From Paenibacillus uliginis N3/975 (GTDB taxonomy: Bacteria; Bacillota; Bacilli; Paenibacillales; Paenibacillaceae), in NCBI RefSeq assembly GCF_900177425.1, contig NZ_LT840184.1:2046238-2110237 (forward strand): 64,000 nucleotides of DNA, written 5' to 3'. Position 1 is the first letter of the stretch. Every line of letters begins with the position of its first letter. Below, piece by piece: positions 56,625-64,000 of the stretch. The notes under the pieces were generated by a model, which did not search any database, was not told the origin of the DNA, and was given only the letters and a program-made list of their open reading frames with translations. The position numbers and the translations under genes were made by a program.

Positions 56625-57425
56625 ATGAAACAGCGAATAATTACCGGAATTGTAGCGGGAGCTGTCTTTTTAGGGTTATGTTTCATGGGCGGCCTTTGGT
56701 ATCATTTTCTTGTCCTTGCTATGTCTTTGATCGGTTATTATGAATTTGTTAAGATGACGAAGGCTGCACCGTTCGGTGGAACGGCGGTCATTGGCTATCT
56801 TGGCGTACTGATGTTTGTGTTCCCATGGAATCTGCTGGATATTGCATTCCCGCTTCCATGGGGGAGTGGGACATGGCTTCTGATGCTGCTGTTTCTGCTC
56901 GTTACCGTATTCAGCAAGAACAGAGTTGGAATTCAACAGGTTTCGCTACTGTTTCTGGCCTCAGTCTATATCGGAATAGGCTTTTTGTATATTGCAGAAT
57001 CACGGAATACACCGGATGGACACGGTCTGTTTTGGACATTCCTGCTTCTTGCATCCATTTGGGCAAGTGACGCCGGCGCTTATTTTGTTGGCCGTAAACT
57101 GGGGCGCAACAAACTCTGGCCGGCTATCAGTCCGAACAAAACCATTGAAGGTGCGGTCGGCGGCGTAATTATTGCTGTCATCACTGCGGTGATTTTTGCT
57201 CTTTTATCCGATGGCCTTCTACCTTTAGGTAATGCGTTGATGATCGGGCTTGCCAGCGCGGTAATCGGTCAACTAGGGGATCTTGTGCAATCAGCCTATA
57301 AGCGGGTATACGGCATTAAAGACTCTGGCAGTCTTTTACCTGGTCATGGCGGGATTTTAGACCGCTGTGACAGCTGGATTGTTGTATTTCCGTTCGTACA
57401 TATTTTGAGTCTTCTCCCTTACTGA
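56625..57425 (+). CDS. cdsA: Phosphatidate cytidylyltransferase
   Basis: CdsA makes CDP-diacylglycerol for phospholipid synthesis in the membrane. The 266-residue product has seven or eight hydrophobic segments and the signature around SAVIGQLGDLVQSAYKR and IKDSGSLLPGHGGILDRCDS. GGAGGATGGG precedes the ATG. It lies between uppS and dxr, with a 19-bp gap. Confidence 0.96.
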   Translation: MKQRIITGIVAGAVFLGLCFMGGLWYHFLVLAMSLIGYYEFVKMTKAAPFGGTAVIGYLGVLMFVFPWNLLDIAFPLPWGSGTWLLMLLFLLVTVFSKNRVGIQQVSLLFLASVYIGIGFLYIAESRNTPDGHGLFWTFLLLASIWASDAGAYFVGRKLGRNKLWPAISPNKTIEGAVGGVIIAVITAVIFALLSDGLLPLGNALMIGLASAVIGQLGDLVQSAYKRVYGIKDSGSLLPGHGGILDRCDSWIVVFPFVHILSLLPY

Positions 57426-57444
57426 TGAAAGGAAAGATGCAGGT

Positions 57445-58584
57445 ATGAAAAAAATTAGTGTGCTTGGTTCCACAGGTTCCATCGGAACGCAGACATTAGA
57501 TGTCGTCTCGAAATATCGTGATCAGTTTCAGATTGAAGGTTTAGCGGCAGGAAGCAATGTGGATCTGCTGATTCAGCAGTGCAAGGAATTTAAGCCGAAA
57601 AAGATTTCGGTAGCTACCAAAGAACTGGCGGAGCGTATTCGTCCGTTTCTTCCTGAAGGTACGCAGCTGTTTTTTGGCCGTGAGGGATTGATCGAGGTAG
57701 CAGCAGGAACCGATGCGGATATCGTCGTTACTGCTGTAGTCGGTAGTATGGGATTACCGTCTACATTAGCCGCGATTGAGGCTGGCAAAACGATTGGTTT
57801 GGCTAACAAGGAAACTCTTGTTACGGCTGGACATCTGGTTACGGCTTTAGCCCAAGCTAAAGGTGTTGATCTCATTCCGATCGACAGCGAACACTCGGCG
57901 ATTTTTCAGTGTCTGAACGGCGAACGGCGTCAAGATGTTGAATTCATTACTATAACTGCATCTGGTGGTTCCTTCCGTGACTTAAACCGAGAACAGCTGA
58001 AAAATGTGACGGTGGAAGATGCTTTGAAACATCCGAACTGGTCCATGGGCGCTAAAATAACCATTGATTCGGCAACGATGGTGAACAAGGGTCTGGAAGT
58101 TATCGAGGCGCATTGGTTGTTTGGGCTGCCGTATGAACAGATTCAAGTACTGCTTCATCCAGAAAGTATCATTCACTCATTCGTACAGTACCGTGATTCC
58201 AGCATCATCGCACAACTCGGGAATCCGGACATGAGAGTGCCGATCCAATATGCGCTCACGTATCCGGAACGGTGGCCATCACCTTCACCCACACTATCTC
58301 TTGCAGAAGCCGGCAAGCTTCAATTCCGTGAAATGGACTTTGAGCGTTTTCCTTGTTTAAGGCTTGCTTACGAATGTGGTAAGATGGGTGGGACGGCAAC
58401 AACGGTATTTAACGCCGCTAATGAAATGGCGGTTGCCCGTTTTCTGCGGAAAGAAATTTCATTTCTGCAGATTGAGGCTATCATCGAAAAAGTGCTGAAC
58501 GAGCATAAGAACACACCTGAACCGGCTTTGGAGTTAATTGAAGAAAGTGACAAATTGGCGCGTGAGCTTGCCGCGCGACTGTAG
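57445..58584 (+). CDS. dxr: 1-deoxy-D-xylulose 5-phosphate reductoisomerase
   Basis: Dxr makes MEP in the non-mevalonate isoprenoid pathway with NADPH and a divalent metal. The 379-residue product has the NADPH-binding LGSTGSIGTQTLDVV, IGLANKETLVTAG, the metal-binding IPIDSEHSAIFQCL, the TASGGSFRD loop and PNWSMGAKITIDSATMVNKGLE. Together with uppS it points to local isoprenoid supply for the cell wall carrier. Confidence 0.97.
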   Translation: MKKISVLGSTGSIGTQTLDVVSKYRDQFQIEGLAAGSNVDLLIQQCKEFKPKKISVATKELAERIRPFLPEGTQLFFGREGLIEVAAGTDADIVVTAVVGSMGLPSTLAAIEAGKTIGLANKETLVTAGHLVTALAQAKGVDLIPIDSEHSAIFQCLNGERRQDVEFITITASGGSFRDLNREQLKNVTVEDALKHPNWSMGAKITIDSATMVNKGLEVIEAHWLFGLPYEQIQVLLHPESIIHSFVQYRDSSIIAQLGNPDMRVPIQYALTYPERWPSPSPTLSLAEAGKLQFREMDFERFPCLRLAYECGKMGGTATTVFNAANEMAVARFLRKEISFLQIEAIIEKVLNEHKNTPEPALELIEESDKLARELAARL

Positions 58585-58633
58585 GATTCTGAAGCTATTC
58601 GAAATTCTCCCTGAAAAAAGCTGACAGCATGTG

Positions 58634-58667
58634 ATTCTCTTGTGATGAACAAGAGAATAATGATAAT
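58634..58667 (+). promoter_or_regulatory. Promoter candidate of rseP overlapping a 10-bp inverted repeat
   Basis: TTGTGA (58640-58645) and GATAAT (58662-58667) are 16 bp apart. The -35 lies within the inverted repeat ATTCTCTTGT (58634-58643) / ACAAGAGAAT (58649-58658), which could be an operator or an mRNA hairpin from upstream transcription. Confidence 0.4.
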
Positions 58668-58712
58668 CTATAGGGACATACTGCGTTCTCAGAGGAAAAG
58701 GGGGATGTCAAT

Positions 58713-59987
58713 TTGGAAATGGTGCAGGTCGTTTTTTTAACGGTGCTAATGTTCTTTGTCATCGTAACGGTGCATGAATGGGGGCACTATTATTTCGCCA
58801 AGCGAGCTGGTATTTTGGTTCGGGAGTTTGCGATCGGTTTCGGGCCGAAACTGTTCTCGTATAAACGTAACGAAACTCAATTCACATTGCGTATGCTTCC
58901 ATTCGGAGGCTACGCCCGAATGGCCGGGGATGATCCGGAATTGATTGAAATTCAGGCGGGTCAGACAATTGCTGTAAGGTTGAATAGTGATAATCAGGTG
59001 AAGCGGATTTACCTGGACCAATTGGATAACCGTAAGAATATAATCCGGGGCGAGGTTCAGTTTATCGACCTGGAAGAACGTCTTTCCCTACGTCTGGATG
59101 TAGATGGTGAGTTTCAGCAGTACGAGGTTCATCCTCAAGCTATGATGATAACCAAGGGGACGGAAACACAGATCGCCCCTAAAAATCGCCAGTTCGGAAG
59201 TAAGACGGTCGGCCAACGTGCCCTTGCTATTTTTGCTGGTCCGGTGATGAATTTTTTACTTGCGTTCATTTTGTTCGCACTTCACATTCAGATGGCGGGA
59301 ATTCCGGTGGAGAACCCGACTTATGTGCAGATTGGTAAGATTACAAAAGGCATGCCTGCGGATGAAGCGAATCTTCAGGAAGGCGACATCATCGAAACTG
59401 TCAATGGTACGGCAATAGGTGCGGATTTCAAAAAAATGATCGAACTTATTTCCGTTTCCAAGGACAAGCCGATGGATTGGACTGTTCGTCGTGGGGACGA
59501 GGTGTTTAATGTAACGTTAACACCACGATCCATGGAAGGACAAGAAGGCGGAAAGGTTGGTATCGTGACCGAGCTGCCAAGTCGTTCGGCGGGGTTCGGA
59601 GAGACCATTACCGGTTCAGGAAAAGCGATGGTGGATACGACAAACATCATTTTCCAGGGATTCAGTCAGTTGATTAATAAGTTCTCTATGGACGATTTGG
59701 GTGGTCCGGTTCGTACCTTTGAGGTTACCGGACAGATTGCTAAGCAAGGTATTGAGCAGTTGACCTATTGGGCAGCAATACTCAGCCTTTATCTTGGTAT
59801 ATTTAACCTGTTGCCAGTACCTGCACTTGACGGAAGTCGTCTCGTGTTTCTTGGAGTGGAGGCATTACGCGGCAAGCCGGTTGATCCAAACCGGGAAGGT
59901 ATGGTGCATTTTATCGGATTCGCCATGTTGTTCCTCCTGATGATCGCCGTAACCTATAATGATATACTGCGTTTAATTAACGGTTAA
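58713..59987 (+). CDS. rseP: Site-2-type intramembrane metalloprotease RseP/RasP
   Basis: RasP cleaves anti-sigma factors and other membrane proteins within the bilayer. The 424-residue product starts at TTG 58713 after GGGGG (58700-58704). The zinc motif is HEWGH in the first membrane segment; the second metal-binding motif appears in NLLPVPALDGSRLVFLG. One PDZ domain (about 210-280, PADEANLQEGDIIETVNG) lies between segments. The length is normal for Firmicutes. Confidence 0.96.
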   Translation: MEMVQVVFLTVLMFFVIVTVHEWGHYYFAKRAGILVREFAIGFGPKLFSYKRNETQFTLRMLPFGGYARMAGDDPELIEIQAGQTIAVRLNSDNQVKRIYLDQLDNRKNIIRGEVQFIDLEERLSLRLDVDGEFQQYEVHPQAMMITKGTETQIAPKNRQFGSKTVGQRALAIFAGPVMNFLLAFILFALHIQMAGIPVENPTYVQIGKITKGMPADEANLQEGDIIETVNGTAIGADFKKMIELISVSKDKPMDWTVRRGDEVFNVTLTPRSMEGQEGGKVGIVTELPSRSAGFGETITGSGKAMVDTTNIIFQGFSQLINKFSMDDLGGPVRTFEVTGQIAKQGIEQLTYWAAILSLYLGIFNLLPVPALDGSRLVFLGVEALRGKPVDPNREGMVHFIGFAMLFLLMIAVTYNDILRLING

Positions 59988-59994
59988 CCATTCA

Positions 59995-60038
59995 TTTACG
60001 GCTCGGTGCGCCAGCCGCACGGAGCCGTAAATTTTTTT
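59995..60038 (+). terminator. Intrinsic terminator of rseP
   Basis: A 16-nt arm (59995-60010, beginning TTTACGGCTC) pairs with 60016-60031 (ending GAGCCGTAAA), followed by seven T residues. Confidence 0.9.
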
Positions 60039-60039
60039 A

Positions 60040-60082
60040 AATATTAGAATTTATAAGTTTCACGCATATATGATCTAATATT
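60040..60082 (+). other. Inverted repeat upstream of the proS promoter
   Basis: AATATTAGA (60040-60048) and TCTAATATT (60074-60082) are perfect complements 25 bp apart. It could be an operator or a leftover structure; it does not share the element family plan. Confidence 0.4.
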
Positions 60083-60093
60083 TTGGCAATACC

Positions 60094-60121
60094 CTGACTT
60101 TAGCCTGATAAGCTGCATAAT
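60094..60121 (+). promoter_or_regulatory. Promoter candidate of proS
   Basis: CTGACT (60094-60099) and CATAAT (60116-60121) are 16 bp apart, shortly before the GGGAGGA ribosome binding site of proS. Confidence 0.45.
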
Positions 60122-60153
60122 CGATGTTTTTATATGGGAGGACAAGTATTCTT

Positions 60154-61602
60154 ATGTCTAAGGATAAACAATTCGTGACTGAAATTACGCCACAGGGAGA
60201 GGATTTCTCACGCTGGTATATTGATGTCATTAAAAAAGCGGACTTGATGGATTATTCACCGGTTCGGGGCTGTATCGTTTTCAAACCAGACGGCTATGAA
60301 ATCTGGGAACATATCAAGGATGAATTGGATCGTCGGTTTAAAGAGACAGGACACCGCAATGCGTATTTCCCGCTCTTTATTCCGGAAAGTTTTTTCCAAA
60401 AGGAAAAAGAGCATGTGGAGGGCTTTAACCCGGAACTACCTTGGGTAACGGAAGCGGCTGGCGAGAAGCTTGAAGAGCGTCTTGCAATTCGTCCGACTTC
60501 TGAAACGATGATCGGACATATGTACTCCAAGTGGATTCAGTCTTACCGTGATCTTCCGGTGCTGATTAACCAGTGGGCCAACGTTGTACGCTGGGAGAAA
60601 CGGACACTTCCATTTTTGCGGACGAGTGAGTTTTTATGGCAGGAAGGTCACACCGCTCATGAGACGGAAGAGGAAGCACGTCAAGAAACGATGCAAATGC
60701 TTGAGATTTACTGTGATTTTGTAGAGAACTACTTGGCAATTCCGGTTATTAAAGGCCAAAAGACACCTTCCGAGAAGTTTGCAGGTGCAGTGGATACTTA
60801 TTCCATTGAAGCGATGATGAAAGATGGACGGGCTGTGCAGGCCGGTACATCTCACTTCATGGGAACCAACTTCTCCACAGCTTTTGAAATTCAATATTTG
60901 AATCGTGAAAATACGCTTGAGTATGCACACACCACCTCTTGGGGCGTAAGTACACGCTTGATCGGATCCTTGATCATGGTTCACGGGGATGATCGTGGAT
61001 TGGTATTACCTCCGAAGGTTGCTCCAACACAAGTTATTATGGTTCCGATCGGACCTCCTAAGACTTGGGAAGCGGTTGTTGCACGTACGGACGAGCTGTT
61101 TAGCGAACTGAAATCAGCAGGAATTCGGGTTCGTGTAGATGATAATACTGATGTGCGTCCGGGGTGGAAGTTTAACGAGTACGAAATGCGCGGTGTTCCC
61201 GTCCGTCTGGAAATCGGACCTCGCGACATGGAGAACGGTGTATGTGTGCTCGTTTCCCGAATCACTGGAGAGAAGAAAATTGTACAACAAGCGAATCTGG
61301 TAGAGGAAGTTCAGGCGATGCTAGACCAAGTACATCAGGAGATGTATGACCGTGCCAAGGAATTCCGTGAAGATCATTTCTATTCTGTTGATACATTGGA
61401 TGAAATGAAGGAAAGTATGGAAGAGAAGCGTGGCTTCACTTTGGCTGGATGGTGTGGTTCTGAGGCTTGTGAGGATACGGTAAAGCAGGAAACCGGTGCT
61501 ACTAGCCGTAACATTCCGTTTGAACCGTCTGAACAGAAGAAGATCTGTCTCGTTTGTGGTGAAGAGGCAAATCATACCGTTCTGTTCGCAAGAGCTTACT
61601 AA
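60154..61602 (+). CDS. proS: Proline-tRNA ligase, archaeal/eukaryotic-like type
   Basis: This class II synthetase charges tRNA-Pro. The start is ATG 60154 after GGGAGGA, giving 482 residues. Class II motifs include GYEIWEHIKDELDRRFKETG, WVTEAAGEKLEERLAIRPTSE and QWANVVRWEKRTLPFLRTSEFLWQEGHTAH (in parts). It lacks the editing insertion between motifs 2 and 3 that marks the bacterial type of about 565 residues. A C-terminal zinc-like domain (CGSEAC and CLVCG) and a final Tyr (LFARAY) mark the archaeal/eukaryotic type. B. subtilis has the bacterial type at the same locus. Confidence 0.95.
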   Translation: MSKDKQFVTEITPQGEDFSRWYIDVIKKADLMDYSPVRGCIVFKPDGYEIWEHIKDELDRRFKETGHRNAYFPLFIPESFFQKEKEHVEGFNPELPWVTEAAGEKLEERLAIRPTSETMIGHMYSKWIQSYRDLPVLINQWANVVRWEKRTLPFLRTSEFLWQEGHTAHETEEEARQETMQMLEIYCDFVENYLAIPVIKGQKTPSEKFAGAVDTYSIEAMMKDGRAVQAGTSHFMGTNFSTAFEIQYLNRENTLEYAHTTSWGVSTRLIGSLIMVHGDDRGLVLPPKVAPTQVIMVPIGPPKTWEAVVARTDELFSELKSAGIRVRVDDNTDVRPGWKFNEYEMRGVPVRLEIGPRDMENGVCVLVSRITGEKKIVQQANLVEEVQAMLDQVHQEMYDRAKEFREDHFYSVDTLDEMKESMEEKRGFTLAGWCGSEACEDTVKQETGATSRNIPFEPSEQKKICLVCGEEANHTVLFARAY

Positions 61603-61659
61603 TGTGATAGAGTAATAGTTATAAAAAATGCTTGAACCATAACGAAACAAATTTTCCGG

Positions 61660-61727
61660 AAAGCTTCTGGATGGCATGACGCTCTGTGGGTAACAGGACG
61701 AATGGGTGCTGCCCCAGAAGCTTTTCG
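61660..61727 (+). terminator. Terminator-like structure after proS
   Basis: AAAGCTTCTGG (61660-61670) pairs with CCAGAAGCTTT (61714-61724), 11 bp, with a 43-nt loop that can fold further. The T-run is short, so termination may be partial. Confidence 0.6.
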
Positions 61728-61731
61728 TTTG

Positions 61732-61829
61732 AAATATAAGAAAGTTTTAGATTTCATTTATACTTGGCTTATATTTCTCGCAGAAACGCCATCGTCCTCT
61801 CACAAGGAAGACGAAGTCGTTTCTACTTG
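61732..61829 (+). repeat. Structured intergenic element, copy C (upstream of polC)
   Basis: Hairpin I is closed by AAATATAAG (61732-61740) with CTTATATTT (61768-61776). Junction TCGCA is at 61778-61782. Hairpin II is closed by AGAAACG (61782-61788) with CGTTTCT (61818-61824), with an inner TCGTC/GACGA stem. It is closely similar to copies A and B1. Only about 40 bp separate it from the polC start, with no visible promoter in that gap, so it probably lies in the polC 5' leader. Confidence 0.82.
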
Positions 61830-61870
61830 TCTAACTGATTGTTTTTTTTCGTAAGCAGGGGGAGGGAACC

Positions 61871-64000
61871 ATGGACACAGCGGAAGAGAAGAGAAAACGG
61901 TTTGAACTGCTGATGAAGCAGGGAGAGGTCCCGGCAGGTTTGATAGAACCCTATTTTTTAGACGGTTTGATTGAGCAGGTGGAGATCAGCCGCACCAGCA
62001 AGGAATGGACGGTAACCATCTTGAAGGAGACCCTCGTACCGTCAGAGGTATATCGGACGTTTTGCTTAAGGATACAAGAGAAAATGAATCATATCGCCAA
62101 GGTCAAGTTTGTATTTCGGTATCAGGGGACGATCCGTGAAACGGACATCGTACAGGAGTACTGGAGCCTTTTCCTGGAATGGGTGCACCGGGAAATTCCA
62201 TCAGTGAATGGATGGATGGCGAGAGCCAAGTATGAAGTGGAGGAAGGTTTGCTGCAGCTCACGATGTCGGATGGTATGTCTCTGGAGCTTGCACGAAAGA
62301 AGCAGATCGACGAAGCTATCACTCGGTTCTATAGTCAGTACTTTGCGCTTACTCTTCGGGTGAAATTGAGTGTTGGCGATAATGGGCTGGCTGCCTATGA
62401 GGAGTTCGAGCAGAAGAAGCGTGAAGAAGAACGTGAAGTTATCCAGCAGATTATGACAAGTCTGGAAGTTGAGAACGATTCAGATGAAGAAGAAGGCGAT
62501 ATCAAACTACAGGTGGGTTATGACATCAAGGATCAGCCTGTACCGATTCAGGAAATCCAGGACGAGGAAAAGAAAATTGCGATTCAGGGTACCATTTTCG
62601 GCCTTGACCGTAAGGAGCTCCGAAACGGCAGTACACTCTTTATGTTTAACCTTACTGATTTTTCGGATTCACTGCAGATGAAGATGTTTGCCAAAACCAA
62701 GGACGATCTGAAGGTGCTGAATCTCCTGGCGGATGGCAAGTGGGTGAAGGCGCGCGGCCGGGTTGAGTTTGACCGGTTTATGCAGATACCTGAACTTGTG
62801 ATGATTCCGTCGGATCTTACAGAAGTAAAAGCTCCGCCGTCTCGCAAAGATAATGCGCCTGTGAAGCGTGTGGAATTTCACCTTCATACAACAATGAGCA
62901 CGATGGATGCTGTAACTTCGATTGATAAATATATTAAAACGGCTGCCGACTGGGGTCATAAAGCGATTGCGGTCAGTGACCACGGCGGTATTCAGTGTTA
63001 CCCGGATGCCGATAAGCATTCCAGAAAAAACGGCATCAAGATGATGTATGGTGTAGAGGCCAATGTTGTAAACGATGCGGTTAATGTGGTGGAGCAGGCA
63101 CAGCCGATTGAGCTGAATAGTGCAACATACGTCGTATTCGATATCGAGACTACTGGTCTATCCATCACGCGGAACAATATTACAGAACTTGCAGCCGTGA
63201 AAATGCATGAAGGCAAGGAAATTGACAGATATGCAACATTTGTTAACCCTCATGAAAAAATTCCTTACCATATCCAGCAGTTGACCAATATTACGGATGA
63301 AATGGTAAAGGACGCTCCAGACTTGGAACCAGTCCTCAAAGATTTCGTGGAATTTGTCGGGGATGCGGTACTGGTTGCCCATAACGCCAGATTTGATATG
63401 GGCTTTATTCAAGCCTCATTAAAGATCGCGGGGATGCCTACGCTAGAGAATCCATATTTAGATACGCTCGAGCTGGCACGATTGCTTCATCCGGGGATGA
63501 AGAACCACCGTTTGAATACACTGGCTAATAAATACAAGGTATTGCTGGAAAGCCATCACCGGGCCATTGACGACACCATTGCACTTGCTGGCATCTTGAA
63601 TGGGCTGCTGGCAGATGTGGATAAGATGAAGGGGATTACGATGCTGAATCGTCTTAATGACTATGTCGGTAACGACTTGTCTAACACGAGACCTTTTCAC
63701 TGTGGAATATACGCATTGAACCCGGTAGGCAAGAAAAATTTGTACAAGCTGGTATCCATGTCACACACGGAACATTTCAAAAAAGTGCCTTGTATTCCGA
63801 AGTCCAAGCTGGAGTCGATGCGTGACGGGCTGCTAGTGCTGTCAGGATGTGAGAAGGGTGAGTTTTTCGAGACGGTTCTCAATAAGACGGAGGAAGAAGC
63901 GGAAGAAATCGCCCAATTCTATGACGTTCTTGAAGTGCAGCCGTTAACGATGTACATGCACCTTGTGGATAAAGGTTTTGTTGGAAGTCCTGATGAGCTG
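61871..64000 (+). CDS. polC: DNA polymerase III PolC, 3' partial
   Basis: PolC is the replicative polymerase of low-GC Gram-positives. The ATG follows GGGGGAGGG, and the frame is open to the window end (710 codons). It has an N-terminal domain, an OB-fold segment (about 240-320, IAIQGTIFGLDRKEL), a PHP domain (from about 335, VEFHLHTTMSTMDAV) and the inserted 3'-5' exonuclease (from about 420) with FDIETTG, AHNARFD and HRAIDD motifs. The palm and fingers lie outside the window. The order proS-polC matches B. subtilis. Confidence 0.96.
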   Translation, partial: MDTAEEKRKRFELLMKQGEVPAGLIEPYFLDGLIEQVEISRTSKEWTVTILKETLVPSEVYRTFCLRIQEKMNHIAKVKFVFRYQGTIRETDIVQEYWSLFLEWVHREIPSVNGWMARAKYEVEEGLLQLTMSDGMSLELARKKQIDEAITRFYSQYFALTLRVKLSVGDNGLAAYEEFEQKKREEEREVIQQIMTSLEVENDSDEEEGDIKLQVGYDIKDQPVPIQEIQDEEKKIAIQGTIFGLDRKELRNGSTLFMFNLTDFSDSLQMKMFAKTKDDLKVLNLLADGKWVKARGRVEFDRFMQIPELVMIPSDLTEVKAPPSRKDNAPVKRVEFHLHTTMSTMDAVTSIDKYIKTAADWGHKAIAVSDHGGIQCYPDADKHSRKNGIKMMYGVEANVVNDAVNVVEQAQPIELNSATYVVFDIETTGLSITRNNITELAAVKMHEGKEIDRYATFVNPHEKIPYHIQQLTNITDEMVKDAPDLEPVLKDFVEFVGDAVLVAHNARFDMGFIQASLKIAGMPTLENPYLDTLELARLLHPGMKNHRLNTLANKYKVLLESHHRAIDDTIALAGILNGLLADVDKMKGITMLNRLNDYVGNDLSNTRPFHCGIYALNPVGKKNLYKLVSMSHTEHFKKVPCIPKSKLESMRDGLLVLSGCEKGEFFETVLNKTEEEAEEIAQFYDVLEVQPLTMYMHLVDKGFVGSPDEL

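Noticed and set aside
60000..60153. Possible T-box riboswitch before proS
   Set aside because: No T-box sequence or specifier-loop architecture is present; only a terminator, an inverted repeat and a promoter candidate are seen.
61681..61695. TGTGGGTAA as a second DnaA box
   Set aside because: It differs from the consensus and lies inside the loop of the proS terminator-like structure; no cluster of boxes is present.

Overview
The window reads as a chromosome segment of a flagellated, endospore-forming low-to-mid GC Firmicute, most probably Paenibacillus. The reasons are gene order that follows Bacillus subtilis closely (rplS, lepB, rbgA, rnhB, ylqG/ylqH, sucCD, dprA, topA, trmFO, hslVU, the long fla/che operon, rpsB, tsf, pyrH, frr, uppS, cdsA, dxr, rseP, proS, polC), strong AGGAGG-type ribosome binding sites with many GTG and TTG starts, Gram-positive type FliY/CheC/CheD chemotaxis, and a BclA-like collagen protein. 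The genus is an inference. No tRNA, rRNA, CRISPR array or prophage was seen.

Layout. 1-1475: the 3' part of a collagen-like surface protein gene with a 9-bp tandem repeat, then a 48-codon acidic small ORF with its own terminator. 1620-3731: rplS with its own promoter, lepB and rbgA. 3756-5203: an apparently intact IS3-family (IS150-type) element with 25-bp imperfect inverted repeats and a TAA target duplication, inserted in the loop of the rbgA terminator. 5395-8887: rnhB, then ylqG, ylqH and a YraN-type gene overlapping stop to start. 9171-10793 (minus): comM/yifB. 11057-20292: a 35-codon membrane peptide, sucCD, dprA, topA, trmFO, hslV and hslU, without the codV and codY genes that B. subtilis has here. 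20689-52203: one uninterrupted run of 37 genes for the flagellar basal body, hook, export apparatus, switch, chemotaxis signalling and sigma-D, ending in four poorly characterised genes. 52485-64000: rpsB, tsf, pyrH, frr, uppS, cdsA, dxr, rseP, an archaeal/eukaryotic-type proS, and the first 710 codons of polC.

How the parts work together. The flagellar block encodes rod and basal-body proteins (FlgB, FlgC, FliE, FliF), the C-ring (FliG, FliM, FliY), the export ATPase group (FliH, FliI, FliJ), hook and cap (FlgE, FlgD, FliK), the export gate (FliO, FliP, FliQ, FliR, FlhB, FlhA), placement GTPase/ATPase (FlhF, FlhG), chemotaxis (CheY, CheB, CheA, CheW, CheC, CheD) and the late sigma factor. 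The flanking genes serve translation, proteolysis, membrane and isoprenoid synthesis and replication.

The most unusual observation is a family of five structured intergenic elements of about 100 bp: one before rpsB (52228-52323), three in tandem before pyrH (54044-54362) and one before polC (61732-61829). Each has hairpin I, a TCGYA junction and hairpin II, all in the same orientation, each cluster directly after a terminator. The paired strands differ between copies while pairing is kept, which suggests selection on RNA or single-stranded DNA structure. I recognise no named family for it.
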